From: Epibacterium ulvae
GTDB lineage: Bacteria > Pseudomonadota > Alphaproteobacteria > Rhodobacterales > Rhodobacteraceae
Assembly: GCF_018678075.1 (NCBI RefSeq)
Contig: NZ_JAHHIR010000033.1
Location: 62,001-126,000, forward strand
Length of the DNA: 64,000 nucleotides
Direction: 5' to 3'
The position numbers were made by a program, and so were the translations under genes. Of this stretch, positions 54,225 to 63,382 are shown one piece after another. Each line of letters opens with the position of its first letter. Within the stretch, counting starts at the first letter, position 1. Under the pieces are notes generated by a model. It was not told the DNA's origin. It ran no database searches and was given only the letters and a program-made list of their open reading frames with translations.

Positions 54225-55451
54225 ATGACGCATTTGCCTGATAACACTGTGCTAGATGCCACCGTGCGTGGCCCCCGTGTGGTTCTGTACAGCCACGACA
54301 CCTTTGGCCTGGGTCACCTGCGCCGTTCGCGGGCCCTGGCCGAGGCCATCACCGCCGCTGATCCATCCGCATCCGCCCTGATCCTGACCGGTTCCCCCGT
54401 GGCGGGTCGTTTTACATTTCCGACACGCGTGGACCATGTGCGCCTGCCCGGTGTGATCAAACAGGCAGACGGCTCCTATGCCTCGCGCACCATGGGCATG
54501 GACATCGAAGAGACGACGCAACTGCGCGCAAATCTGATCCTCTCCACCGTCGAAAGCTATGCACCGGACATTCTGATCGTCGACAAGGAACCTAGCGGGT
54601 TTCGCGGTGAATTACTGCCGACATTGGAACGGCTCAGCACCGACGGCTCGGCCAAGGTTGTCCTCGGCCTGCGCGACGTACTGGATGAACCCGAGGTTCT
54701 GGCCCGCGAGTGGGAACGCAAAGACGCCATTCGCGCGACCGAGGCCTATTATGATGAAATCTGGGTCTATGGATCGCGGTCCGTCTATGAACCCACCCAA
54801 GGGCTGCCTCTCAGCGCCGAGACACGAGCGCGAATGCATTGGACCGGCTATCTGCGCCGTGACCTTGGCGAAATTGGCCCTGCGCCGCAGCAACCCTATG
54901 TGCTGATCACCCCCGGTGGTGGCGGTGATGGCGCAACGATGGTGGATCTGGTGTTGTCCGCCTATGAGCAGGATCCGACCCTGGAACCCCGTGCGGTTCT
55001 GGTCTACGGCCCCTTCCTGTCCGGTGAAACGCGCGAGGATTTCGAAACCCGTGTCGCCCGCCTTGAGGGGCGCGTCACCGCCGTGGGCTTTGAGAGCCAG
55101 ATTGAAACGCTCTTTGCCGGTGCGCAAGGCGTGGTTGCGATGGGCGGCTACAATACCTTTTGCGAATTGCTGTCCTTTGACAGACCGGCCGTGATCGTCC
55201 CCCGCACCAAACCGCGCCTGGAACAATGGATCCGGGCCAGCCGCGCCGAAGAGCTGGGTCTTGTCTCCATGCTCGATGAAAACCGCGACGGGCTGACACC
55301 AACATCGATGATCAAAGCGATCCGCGCATTGGAAAACCAAACCCCACCGTCAGCAGCCGGCGCCCATGCGCAATTGCTGGACGGGTTGGATTATGTGACC
55401 GCACGTGTTGAAAGCCTGCTGGCCCAACGCGCGCCAAAGGCAGCCGAATGA
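54225..55451 (+). CDS. MurG-like glycosyltransferase (COG4671 type)
   Basis: A 408-residue GT-B-fold protein. It opens GPRVVLYSHDTFGLGHLRRS, typical of the predicted glycosyltransferases in COG4671, and has a MurG-like donor half (LITPGGGGDGATMVDL, VGFESQIETLFAGAQGVVAM, GGYNTFCELLSFDRPAVIVPR). The ATG at 54225 precedes the conserved start with AAGG ahead; an in-frame GTG at 54078 would add 49 non-conserved residues. First of a seven-gene operon; it overlaps the next gene by 4 bp. Confidence 0.88.
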   Translation: MTHLPDNTVLDATVRGPRVVLYSHDTFGLGHLRRSRALAEAITAADPSASALILTGSPVAGRFTFPTRVDHVRLPGVIKQADGSYASRTMGMDIEETTQLRANLILSTVESYAPDILIVDKEPSGFRGELLPTLERLSTDGSAKVVLGLRDVLDEPEVLAREWERKDAIRATEAYYDEIWVYGSRSVYEPTQGLPLSAETRARMHWTGYLRRDLGEIGPAPQQPYVLITPGGGGDGATMVDLVLSAYEQDPTLEPRAVLVYGPFLSGETREDFETRVARLEGRVTAVGFESQIETLFAGAQGVVAMGGYNTFCELLSFDRPAVIVPRTKPRLEQWIRASRAEELGLVSMLDENRDGLTPTSMIKAIRALENQTPPSAAGAHAQLLDGLDYVTARVESLLAQRAPKAAE

Positions 55452-56686
55452 CACAAACTCCCCCTCTTGCCGTGCTGGTCAAAGGCTGGCCGCGCCTGTC
55501 TGAAACCTTTATTGCACAGGAACTTGTCGCGCTTGAGGAACAGGGCGTTGATTTTGAGATCTGGTCCCTGCGCCATCCCACCGATATCAAACGCCACCCC
55601 CTGCATGACCGTTTGCAGGCGCGGGTGCATTACCTGCCCGAATATCTCTACGAAGAACCCGAACGTGTCTGGGCCGCCCGCGATCACGCCCGCACCTTGC
55701 CTGGATATGCCAAAGCCTATGAGATCTGGCGCGCCGATTTGCGCCGCGATATCACCCCTAACCGGGTGCGCCGCTTTGGTCAGGCCTGTGTTCTGGCGGC
55801 TGAAATGCCGGATGCGGTTCTGGCAATGTATGCGCATTTCCTGCACACGCCCTCGTCCGTTGCGCGTTATGCCGCCATCATGCGCGGCCTGCCGTGGAGC
55901 TTTTCGGCTCACGCCAAAGACATCTGGACCTCCCCCGCTTGGGAGATTTCCGAGAAACTCTCGGACAAGAGCTTTGGCGCGGCCTTTGGGGCCACCTGCA
56001 CCCGGTTTGGTGCCCGTCATCTGCAGGACATGTCCGACGGCACGCCGGTTGATCTGATTTATCACGGGCTCGACCTGAGCCGGTTCCCTGAACCGCCTGA
56101 ACGCCTCTGGCGCACCGCGGATGCGCCGCTCAAACTGATGTCGGTTGGCCGTCTGGTTGAGAAGAAGGGTTTTGACAATCTGATCGCCGCTCTGACCCTG
56201 CTGCCAGAGAATCTGAACTGGCATTTCACCCACATCGGCGGCGGTGCCCTGGGTGAAAAACTACAGGCGCAGGCGATTGAGGCCGGCATTGCTGACCGCA
56301 TCACCTGGCGCGGCGCCTGCGACCAGCTCGAGGTGATTGCCGCCATGCGCGACAGCGATCTCTTTGTTCTGCCCAGCCGGGTTGCCAAGGACGGCGATCG
56401 CGACGGCCTGCCCAATGTCTTGATGGAGGCCGCCTCGCAGCGCCTGCCTATCCTGTCCACGGCCGTCTCTGCAATTCCTGAATTTATCGACACCGGCACC
56501 CACGGCACCCTCAGCTCTGATCAGCCCAAGGATCTGGCGACGGCCATTGCCTCCATCGCCCGGTCCCCGGAGAATGCCGCTGAAATGGCCGAGGCCGCGC
56601 TAGCCCGCTTGCGCCAGGAATTTGGTATGATGCCCGGCATTCACCAGCTCAAATCTCGTATCACCGCCATGTTGCAGGACCAGTAA
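55448..56686 (+). CDS. Family 4 glycosyltransferase
   Basis: A 412-residue GT-B glycosyltransferase. The N-terminus AVLVKGWPRLSETFIAQEL and the central FSAHAKDIW are typical of colanic-acid-type GT4 enzymes; the donor half has SVGRLVEKKGFDNLI and the Glu-x7-Glu block DGLPNVLMEAASQRLPI. It overlaps the previous gene by 4 bp and ends 2 bases before the next start. Donor and acceptor are unknown. Confidence 0.9.
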   Translation: MTQTPPLAVLVKGWPRLSETFIAQELVALEEQGVDFEIWSLRHPTDIKRHPLHDRLQARVHYLPEYLYEEPERVWAARDHARTLPGYAKAYEIWRADLRRDITPNRVRRFGQACVLAAEMPDAVLAMYAHFLHTPSSVARYAAIMRGLPWSFSAHAKDIWTSPAWEISEKLSDKSFGAAFGATCTRFGARHLQDMSDGTPVDLIYHGLDLSRFPEPPERLWRTADAPLKLMSVGRLVEKKGFDNLIAALTLLPENLNWHFTHIGGGALGEKLQAQAIEAGIADRITWRGACDQLEVIAAMRDSDLFVLPSRVAKDGDRDGLPNVLMEAASQRLPILSTAVSAIPEFIDTGTHGTLSSDQPKDLATAIASIARSPENAAEMAEAALARLRQEFGMMPGIHQLKSRITAMLQDQ

Positions 56687-56688
56687 CC

Positions 56689-57780
56689 ATGCCCCCGGCG
56701 CCTCGCATCGCCTTTTATGCGCCTATGAAATCCCCGGACCACCCGGTGCCCTCCGGGGACCGCGAGGTGGCGCGCAATCTGATGCGAATGATGGAGCACG
56801 CCGGGTGTTCGGTTGATCTGGTCAGCACCTGGCGCTGCCGTGACAAACAGGGGGATCCCTCCGTTCAGGCTCAGTTCTTTGACGCAGCCACGGCTGAGGT
56901 GGAGCGCCTGAAAGCAGACCTGCCCGCCTTTGACCTGTGGGTGACCTATCACAATTACTACAAAGCACCCGACCTGCTGGGACCCGCCCTGTCACAGATC
57001 CGCGCCACGCCCTATGTGCAGATTGAAAGCACCCGTGCCTTGAAACGGCTGGATGGCCCCTGGGACCGGTTCGCGCGCGCCGCACATGCCGCCGCGGACC
57101 ATGCGGACCTGATCCTGTCGCTGACACAGCGTGATCAGAAAACGCTGATCCGGGACCGGTTTCAGGATCAATCCCTTGCGGTGCTCGCCCCCTTTTTGAA
57201 CTGCACCGACCTGCCGCCCGCCTCACGCCTCAGTGGACCGATGCTGAGTGTTGGCATGATGCGCGAAGGGGACAAGCTTGCCTCGTACAAATTCATCGCC
57301 GAGAGCCTTTTGCATCTGCCCGGCGACTGGCAGCTCAATATCGTTGGCGACGGCCCGGCCCGCCAACGGGTCGAGGCACTGTTTGCCCCCTTTGGTGCGC
57401 GGGTGCGCTTTCTTGGCCAGCTCACGCGTGACGCGTTGGAAGACGAATACCGCAACGCCCGCCTGTTCTTTTGGCCCGGCGTGAATGAAGCCTTTGGCAT
57501 GGTCTACCTTGAGGCACAAAGCTTTGGCCTGCCAGTGGTCGCTCAAAATCGCCCCGGCGTTGACGAGGTCCTTTCTCCCACAAATCGCGCCCTCGCCCCG
57601 GCGCCATCTGCGGGCCCCGTCGCCCTTGCAGCTGTGCTACAATCTTTGAACACCAGCCCGGCGATGCGGCAATCACATCTCACGGACGCCCGGGCCCATA
57701 CGCAGGAACGCCACCTGATGCCCGCCGCCGCACAAAGCTTTCGCGCGGCAATTACCCCTTTGTTGGAGCGCCGCCAATGA
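56689..57780 (+). CDS. Family 4 glycosyltransferase, second
   Basis: A 363-residue GT-B glycosyltransferase. It starts RIAFYAPMKSPDHPVPSGDREVARNLMRMM; the donor half has LSVGMMREGDKLASYKFIAESL and FWPGVNEAFGMVYLEAQSFGLPVV with the conserved acidic pair. It differs clearly from the GT4 upstream, so a separate linkage is likely. It overlaps the phosphatase gene by 4 bp (ATGA). Confidence 0.87.
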   Translation: MPPAPRIAFYAPMKSPDHPVPSGDREVARNLMRMMEHAGCSVDLVSTWRCRDKQGDPSVQAQFFDAATAEVERLKADLPAFDLWVTYHNYYKAPDLLGPALSQIRATPYVQIESTRALKRLDGPWDRFARAAHAAADHADLILSLTQRDQKTLIRDRFQDQSLAVLAPFLNCTDLPPASRLSGPMLSVGMMREGDKLASYKFIAESLLHLPGDWQLNIVGDGPARQRVEALFAPFGARVRFLGQLTRDALEDEYRNARLFFWPGVNEAFGMVYLEAQSFGLPVVAQNRPGVDEVLSPTNRALAPAPSAGPVALAAVLQSLNTSPAMRQSHLTDARAHTQERHLMPAAAQSFRAAITPLLERRQ

Positions 57781-58364
57781 TCCGCCTTGCCATGCTACGT
57801 CACGGCCATACGCCCTGGAACCGGATGGGCCGCATCCAGGGGCGCAGTGATATCGCATTGGACGCCGACGCCCGCGCCGAGCTGCAGGCGCAATCACTGC
57901 CAGCGGATTGGTCGGCCGCGGATCTGGTGGCAAGCCCGCTGGAGCGCGCATGGGACACCGCCGCGTTGGTCGCAGATCGCCCTGCCACCCGTATTGATGC
58001 ATTGGTCGAGATGAACTGGGGCACCTGGGAAGGGCTGCACGGGTGCGACCTTAAGGCCGATCCAACCAGCGGTTTCAAAGATATCGAAGACTGGGGCTGG
58101 GACTACCGTCCCCCCAGCGGTGAAACCCCGGCAGAGGTCTGGCAGCGCCTCGCCCCTTGGCTGTTGGGCCTGCAACGAGACACCATTGCCGTCTGTCATA
58201 TCGGCATCATGCGTGTGATCCTGGCCCGCGCTTATGGGTGGGATTTCGCGGGGCCTGCCCCCTTTGCCGTGAAACGCAACCGGCTTTTTGTGGTTGAAAT
58301 CGACGGCACAACCCTTACCCCAGTGCCAGACCCCATCCGCCTGATCAGGGAAGTCGCAGAATGA
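57777..58364 (+). CDS. Histidine-phosphatase-family protein
   Basis: A 195-residue member of the phosphoglycerate-mutase-like family: LRHGHTPWN with catalytic His9, ASPLERAWDTA, the acid residue in EMNWGTWEG, and CHIGIMRVIL with the second histidine. It is likely a cytoplasmic phosphatase. In this operon it may release phosphate from a sugar-phosphate or lipid-sugar intermediate, which is inference from context. ATGA overlaps join it to both neighbours. Confidence 0.87.
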   Translation: MIRLAMLRHGHTPWNRMGRIQGRSDIALDADARAELQAQSLPADWSAADLVASPLERAWDTAALVADRPATRIDALVEMNWGTWEGLHGCDLKADPTSGFKDIEDWGWDYRPPSGETPAEVWQRLAPWLLGLQRDTIAVCHIGIMRVILARAYGWDFAGPAPFAVKRNRLFVVEIDGTTLTPVPDPIRLIREVAE

Positions 58365-59506
58365 AGGTTCAGATCATCGTCACCCATCTTCTGGGCGCTG
58401 GCCACTTGTCGCGCGCGCTGACTTTGGGCCGTGCCTATGCCGATGCCGGAGATGAGGTTCAGGTGCTGTCCGGCGGCTTTCCCGTGCCGCAGTTGGACGC
58501 AACCGGTGTGGAACTGGTGCAACTGCCGCCTTTGCGCTCGGATGGTGTGAATTTCAAACGTCTGCTGGGTGAAGACGGCGATCTGGCCGATGACGCCTAT
58601 TACATACGCCGCAAACAGGCCTTGCGCGACACATTCGCGGCCTTTCAGCCCGATGTGCTGATCACCGAACTGTACCCTTTTGGCCGCCGCACCCTGCGTG
58701 TGGAGTTCCGCGACACTATCGAAACCGCACATCAGGCCACGAACCGCCCGCTGATTTTGTCGTCTATTCGCGACATCCTGGCACCGCCCACCAAACCCGA
58801 ACGCATCGCCGAGGCGGAAGATATTCTCGCAACCCTTTATGATGGCGTGCTGGTCCATTCGGACCCCGAAACAACCCGGCTCGACCTCAGCTGGCCGGTC
58901 AAAGACGACCTCGCGGCCAAGCTCCACTACACGGGCTACGTGGTCCCGGCAGCACCCAAGCCGCAGGCCGACGGCATCGGCAAAGGTGAGATCCTGGTCA
59001 GCGCCGGTGGCGGCTCCATCGGTGATGAGCTGTTCGACGCCGCGCTTGAGGCCGCCCGCCTGACACCGGATCTGACCTGGCGGATCTTGATCGGCGGCTC
59101 GGACGCCGCAGAAAGGATCGCCAATTTCCGCGCCAAAGGCTCTCCGGCCATTGTCGAGGCCGCGCGCTCGGATTTTCGCGAAATGATGTGCCACGCGCGG
59201 GCCTCGATTTCCATGTGTGGCTACAACACCGCGCTCGATGTTCTGCAATCAGGCGTGCCGGCGATTTTCATCCCCTTTGATGCGGGCACCGAGGTAGAAC
59301 AGGGCATCCGTGCAGAGGCCTTGTCAAAACTTGGCAGTATCAAGACCCTGCGTCGCGCCACCCTGACCCCGCAGCAACTGCTGGAGGGGCTGGACGAGCT
59401 GGCGCGTGCGCCCAAACGCGAGATCACGCAAAAAGGGTTCGATGGCGCAGCCCAGACCGCCGCCCTCACCCGCCGTCTTGTGGATGACCACCGGAGCCGC
59501 CAGTGA
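58361..59506 (+). CDS. MurG-like glycosyltransferase, second
   Basis: A 381-residue GT-B protein of the same general type as the first gene of the operon: QIIVTHLLGAGHLSRALTLG at the start, and VSAGGGSIGDELFDAAL, CGYNTALDVLQSGVPAIFIPFD in the donor half. Similar motif order suggests duplication followed by specialisation. It is joined to the next gene through a GTGA overlap. Confidence 0.87.
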   Translation: MKVQIIVTHLLGAGHLSRALTLGRAYADAGDEVQVLSGGFPVPQLDATGVELVQLPPLRSDGVNFKRLLGEDGDLADDAYYIRRKQALRDTFAAFQPDVLITELYPFGRRTLRVEFRDTIETAHQATNRPLILSSIRDILAPPTKPERIAEAEDILATLYDGVLVHSDPETTRLDLSWPVKDDLAAKLHYTGYVVPAAPKPQADGIGKGEILVSAGGGSIGDELFDAALEAARLTPDLTWRILIGGSDAAERIANFRAKGSPAIVEAARSDFREMMCHARASISMCGYNTALDVLQSGVPAIFIPFDAGTEVEQGIRAEALSKLGSIKTLRRATLTPQQLLEGLDELARAPKREITQKGFDGAAQTAALTRRLVDDHRSRQ

Positions 59507-60303
59507 CTGGGCAACCTGACTGGTCAGCGCTCGATGCGGAATTACGCCTTTGGCAGCGGGCGGGGCTGACCCTGCCCCTGTGGTGGCGCGACGATGATGC
59601 GGTGGCACCGACCCCGGCGCTCGCGCGGTTGACCACCCTCTCGGAGGCTCTGGAACTGCCCGTGCATCTGGCGGTGATCCCTGCCCGTGCCGAACAGACC
59701 CTGGCAGACAATCTATCGCCCCAACTGATCCCAGTTGTGCACGGCTGGGCCCATAAATCGCACAGTTTCCTGCGGCAGAGAAAATCGGAATTTTCGCCCT
59801 CTCGTGCCATGAAGGCGAAGCAAAGCGAGGCCAAATCCGCGCTCCACCGCCTTCAGAATCTGTTTGGCGATCGATTGGTTCCGATGTTTGTGCCGCCTTG
59901 GAATCGCATCGGCGACGAGATGATGCCGGTTCTTGCAGACCTCGGCTATCAGGCGGTCTCAACCTACAAACCCCGCAGCGCGGTAGAGGCCGCGCCGGGG
60001 TTGCTCCAGATGAACACCCATCTGGATCCCATAGATTGGCGCGGCTCCCGCTCGGTTGTTGATCCCACAGTGCTGGTCGAACAGACCTGTCAAAACCTGC
60101 AGGACCGTCGTTTGGGGCATGCAGACAATCGCGAAGCTTTTGGCATCCTGACGCACCATCTGGTTCACGATGCTGCGATTTGGTCTTTTGCCGAAGCGCT
60201 GATTGGGCGACTTTTGCAAGGCCCTGCCGAGGTCTGGCAGTTTCCCACCGCGCCCCAGACCAATCAGGGTGCGTCAACCAACAACGATCAGGAGCAGATA
60301 TGA
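59503..60303 (+). CDS. NodB-type polysaccharide deacetylase-like protein, cytoplasmic
   Basis: A 266-residue protein. LPLWWRDDDAV (Asp30-32), HGWAHKSHSF (His80, His84, His87), FVPPWNRIG and ILTHHLVHD match the order of the catalytic and metal-binding motifs of carbohydrate esterase 4 enzymes. No signal peptide or membrane anchor is visible, so unlike most family members it should work in the cytoplasm, probably on an activated or lipid-linked sugar. The start is GTG at 59503, fixed by the overlap with the upstream stop. Confidence 0.78.
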   Translation: MTGQPDWSALDAELRLWQRAGLTLPLWWRDDDAVAPTPALARLTTLSEALELPVHLAVIPARAEQTLADNLSPQLIPVVHGWAHKSHSFLRQRKSEFSPSRAMKAKQSEAKSALHRLQNLFGDRLVPMFVPPWNRIGDEMMPVLADLGYQAVSTYKPRSAVEAAPGLLQMNTHLDPIDWRGSRSVVDPTVLVEQTCQNLQDRRLGHADNREAFGILTHHLVHDAAIWSFAEALIGRLLQGPAEVWQFPTAPQTNQGASTNNDQEQI

Positions 60304-60785
60304 GCCGGCTCGACAGTGTAATTCGAAGACTAACCGCCCAACGTGCAGGGCTGAATTGGGCAGCTGAACAGCTTGGCGATGCTCCAGGCGATGTGCTCGA
60401 ACTGGGCCTTGGCAATGGGCGCACCTATGACCACCTGCGCAGCCTGATGCCCAACCGTCGGATCTGGGTGATCGACCGCAATCTGAACTGCCATCCGGCC
60501 TGCGTTCCCTCGGCTGATGAATTTCTACAAGGCGACGCGGATGCAATGTTGATCAAACTTTCCGAAGGTGGGCCACGGCTGTCCCTGGCGCACTATGACC
60601 TCGGCACAGGCGTCAAAGAAGCCGATCGCGAGATTTCCAAGGTCCTGTCGCCGCTTCTGGCCAAGTCGATGCGTCCGGGCGGCGTTATTGTCGCCGACCA
60701 ACCCCTGTTTGGATTTGAACAACTGCCCGAACCGAGTGAGATCCCCGAGGGCCGCTATATGTTCTACCGCCAACTGCAGACCTAG
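60300..60785 (+). CDS. Small class I SAM-dependent methyltransferase-like protein
   Basis: A 161-residue protein with a Rossmann methyltransferase start: VLELGLGNGRTYDHLRSLMP (motif I), an acidic residue at the end of strand 2 (WVIDRNL), and GGVIVADQPLFGF later. The ATG overlaps the previous stop (ATGA) and follows GGAG. It is short for the fold but complete in the core. A methyl cap or methylated sugar on the operon's glycan is a reasonable guess. Confidence 0.78.
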   Translation: MSRLDSVIRRLTAQRAGLNWAAEQLGDAPGDVLELGLGNGRTYDHLRSLMPNRRIWVIDRNLNCHPACVPSADEFLQGDADAMLIKLSEGGPRLSLAHYDLGTGVKEADREISKVLSPLLAKSMRPGGVIVADQPLFGFEQLPEPSEIPEGRYMFYRQLQT

Positions 60786-60943
60786 AGAACAGGCGGTTCT
60801 TATTGAGGTATTTCGCGGCTGCGCCACGACTCGCGCCGTGCCTTCGGCGCGGCGCTACGCCCAACGCTTGGCCACGTTCTGGCCGCCAGGCCAGTGCGGG
60901 GACCAAGGGGCGGGAGCCCGCCGCCTTTTACCCGGTCACAACT
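60786..60943. repeat. GC-rich palindromic intergenic stretch
   Basis: Between the convergent ends of the glycosyltransferase operon and phnM lie several GC-rich hairpins, including CGCGCCG/CGGCGCG (60832-60838 and 60845-60851) and TGGCC/GGCCA words near 60870-60892. Such clusters are common as dispersed palindromic elements in this bacterial group; copy number cannot be judged from one window. Confidence 0.4.
60909..60929 (+). terminator. Probable terminator of the glycosyltransferase operon
   Basis: GGCGGG (60909-60914) and CCCGCC (60917-60922) form a 6-bp GC stem followed by GCCTTTT on the plus strand. The two-base loop requires opening of the top pairs. Confidence 0.45.
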
Positions 60944-62086
60944 TTACGCAACACGATGTCCACGAGACCAGACGCCGCGCAGTGCAGGTGTGCCGCCGCG
61001 CATGCGGAAACGGATCAGATCGGCGCGTTTGCCAACCTCGATCCGGCCACGATCCTGCAGCCGCACCGCATCTGCAGGCGCCGACGTGACGGTCGACAAG
61101 CCGCGCGCCATGTCGCCCCAAATCTCCCCCAGCATCACCGCTGACATCAGCAACGCGGCCGGCACATAGTCCGAAGACACAATATCCAAGAGCTCCAAGT
61201 CGGCCAGATCCTTGGCCGCGACATTGCCGGAATGCGATCCGCCACGGATCAAGTTCGGCGCGCCCATCATGACCTTGATATCATGGGCTTGACAGGCCTT
61301 CGCGGCCTCAACCGTTGTTGGGAATTCCGCCAAGCGGATGCCATAGCCCGCAGAGACATCAACCTGCCCTTCGGTCGTGTCATCATGGCTCGCCAGAACC
61401 GCACCAAAGCGTTTTGCTGCCTTTACGGTTTCTGCCTCATGCTTGTCGCCATAGATCTCACGCATCTCTTTCAACTCAGCGATATGGCGCTGGAACCCGG
61501 CGTCATCAAACCCGTGTTTGCCTTTCACATAGGCTTCCAGCTTGCTCACATCGCGAAACTGGCGTTGCCCCGGTGTATGGTCCATCAAGGAGACCAGACC
61601 AACGCGATCCTCAGAACCAAACTCATCCAGCTCTTCTACCAAAGTCTCGGAACAGACCTCGGCGCGCAGATGCAGGAAATGGCTGATCTTCAACGCATCT
61701 GCCTCACGCAGCTCCCACAGCTCGCTGGCCAGCCCGCGGGCGTACTTTGCGTAGTTTGCTTCCTCGCGGCGCACCGATCCCACCCGCAACGCGTCAAACA
61801 CCGTGGTGATCCCCGTGCCCGCCAGTTCGGCGTCATGGGCGATGATTGCGGCTGCATGTGGCCAGTCAACCTTGGGGCGTGGCTGTATATGACGTTCCAG
61901 ATTGTCCGTATGTAATTCCACCAAGCCGGGGCTGACAAAATCGCCCTCACAATTCACCGCACCTGCGGGCACCGCTGTCCCGGTGGACACATCAACAATC
62001 GTGCCCCCCACACATTTCACAGATCCGTGGAGAGTTTCATCAGCCAAAACAACCGTGGCATTGGCAAGGATCAATTCTTCTGTCAT
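60944..62086 (-). CDS. phnM: Alpha-D-ribose 1-methylphosphonate 5-triphosphate diphosphatase
   Basis: PhnM removes pyrophosphate from the ribose-phosphonate triphosphate made by PhnGHIL, before C-P lyase cleavage. The 380-residue amidohydrolase-fold protein has GDFVSPGLVELHTDNLERH (metal histidines), LVSLMDHTPGQRQF, LASHDDTTEGQ, MGAPNLIRGGSHSGN, and the SSDYVPAALLMS block typical of PhnM. It is separated from phnN and phnL by a gene on the opposite strand, so it has its own promoter in the short gap before 62139. Confidence 0.95.
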   Translation of the reverse strand: MTEELILANATVVLADETLHGSVKCVGGTIVDVSTGTAVPAGAVNCEGDFVSPGLVELHTDNLERHIQPRPKVDWPHAAAIIAHDAELAGTGITTVFDALRVGSVRREEANYAKYARGLASELWELREADALKISHFLHLRAEVCSETLVEELDEFGSEDRVGLVSLMDHTPGQRQFRDVSKLEAYVKGKHGFDDAGFQRHIAELKEMREIYGDKHEAETVKAAKRFGAVLASHDDTTEGQVDVSAGYGIRLAEFPTTVEAAKACQAHDIKVMMGAPNLIRGGSHSGNVAAKDLADLELLDIVSSDYVPAALLMSAVMLGEIWGDMARGLSTVTSAPADAVRLQDRGRIEVGKRADLIRFRMRGGTPALRGVWSRGHRVA

Positions 62087-62138
62087 CTCGGTTTCACAAC
62101 TTTCGGGCTATGGGAACGGCCACGTATAGGAGGCCATT

Positions 62139-62822
62139 GTGACATTCACGCGATACGCGATTTACTACGCGCCCCCCGCCAACGCGGCGTGGAGCATGTT
62201 CGGAACCAGCTGGCTGGGCTGGGATATGGAGAGCGGCACAGATGTGGCGCATCCTGATATCGCGGGCCTCGATGTGGCGGACATCACGGCGACGCCCCGC
62301 AAATACGGGCTGCACGCAACGATGAAACCGCCAATGCGACTGGCAGAGGAGCAAACACCCGAGGCGCTGCATGTGGCCTGTCAGGCCTTGGCCGCCACCC
62401 AGGCGCCGGTCGTTCTGGACGGGTTGGAGATTGCACGGCTGGGTCGGTTTCTCGCCCTGCGCCCTTTGGGCGATCAAAGCGCGCTGAACGCATTGGCCGC
62501 CGCCTGCGTGACCGAGCTTGACCCGTTTCGCGCCCCGTTGAGCGATGCGGACCTGGAAAAGCGCCGCGCCAATGGGCTGACGCCGGAACAGGACGCGCAT
62601 CTGGTGCAATGGGGCTACCCGTATGTGCTGGACCAGTTCCGCTTTCACATCACCCTGTCTGGAAGGCGCCCCAAGGCAGAGTTGCCCGCAATCGAGGCCG
62701 CCCTGGACGCAGCCCTCGCACCCCATCTGCCCACCCCGTTTGAGATCCGCGATCTCGCCCTGATGGGAGAGGCTGAGGATGGGCGCTTCCACCTGATGCA
62801 CCGCTACGCGCTCTCGGGCTGA
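62139..62822 (+). CDS. DUF1045 phosphonate-locus protein (2H phosphoesterase-like)
   Basis: A 227-residue protein that recurs in C-P lyase loci. It carries two short histidine motifs, HATMKPP and HITLSG, spaced as in 2H phosphoesterases, so it may open or cleave a cyclic ribose phosphate left after C-P cleavage, an alternative to PhnP; this function is inferred. The start is GTG at 62139 with a strong AGGAGG 5 bases ahead. It is divergent from phnM and its end overlaps phnN, on the other strand, by 19 bp. Confidence 0.85.
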   Translation: MTFTRYAIYYAPPANAAWSMFGTSWLGWDMESGTDVAHPDIAGLDVADITATPRKYGLHATMKPPMRLAEEQTPEALHVACQALAATQAPVVLDGLEIARLGRFLALRPLGDQSALNALAAACVTELDPFRAPLSDADLEKRRANGLTPEQDAHLVQWGYPYVLDQFRFHITLSGRRPKAELPAIEAALDAALAPHLPTPFEIRDLALMGEAEDGRFHLMHRYALSG

Positions 62823-63382
62823 TCTGCAAAGATCACGTTGAGCGCTGCTGTGACGGCGGCGCTCAAATCGCCGCTGTTGTCGATCTGATAGACCCGCTCT
62901 AACCCCTCGGGCAGCGCTTTTGTCGCCTGTGCCAGACGTTTGGCCTGTTCTTCCTCGGTCTCGCGCCCGCGCCCTGCCAGCCGTGCTGCCAGAACCTCGG
63001 GGCTGGCAGTGACGGACAAGACGATGAAGTTGCCAAAGATGCGCTGCGCATCCAGCAGCACCGAGCGGGAGAAATTCACCAAGACGCCGCGCCCTTCCGC
63101 GCGCTGCGCTGCAACTGCGGCCGCTGGCACGCCATAAAACAACCCATGCGCTTGCCAATGCAGGGCAAATTCACCGGCGGCGCTGCGCGCGGCAAACTCA
63201 GCCTCGGACACAGGGGTGTAGTCCTCCCCCCCCGCCTCAGGCGCGCGGGTGATCACCCGTTTCAACAAGGACAGGCGCGGATCGCCGGTGGCGAGCCCCG
63301 TCATCACACTGTCCTTGCCGACGCCAGAGGGGCCCACAACCGCAATCACCGGCCCCAAGGTTGAAGATGCGCTATCCGTCAT
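62804..63382 (-). CDS. phnN: Ribose 1,5-bisphosphate phosphokinase
   Basis: PhnN phosphorylates ribose 1,5-bisphosphate to PRPP, recycling the sugar of the phosphonate pathway. The 192-residue P-loop kinase of the guanylate-kinase-like fold has Walker [28 protein letters not shown], and [15 protein letters not shown]. It overlaps phnL by 4 bp (ATGA), so it is translated from the same message. Confidence 0.93.
   Translation of the reverse strand: MTDSASSTLGPVIAVVGPSGVGKDSVMTGLATGDPRLSLLKRVITRAPEAGGEDYTPVSEAEFAARSAAGEFALHWQAHGLFYGVPAAAVAAQRAEGRGVLVNFSRSVLLDAQRIFGNFIVLSVTASPEVLAARLAGRGRETEEEQAKRLAQATKALPEGLERVYQIDNSGDLSAAVTAALNVIFADQPESA

Noticed and set aside
53860-54228. Possible 122-residue gene in the leader of the glycosyltransferase operon
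   Set aside because: No ribosome site, no family resemblance, and it spans the candidate promoter.
58232-59248. Open frame of 338 codons antisense to the second MurG-like gene
   Set aside because: Shadow of a conserved gene, with no plausible ribosome site.
59324-60424. Open frame of 366 codons antisense to the deacetylase-like gene
   Set aside because: Arginine/serine-rich shadow translation; it would break the coupled sense operon and resembles no family.
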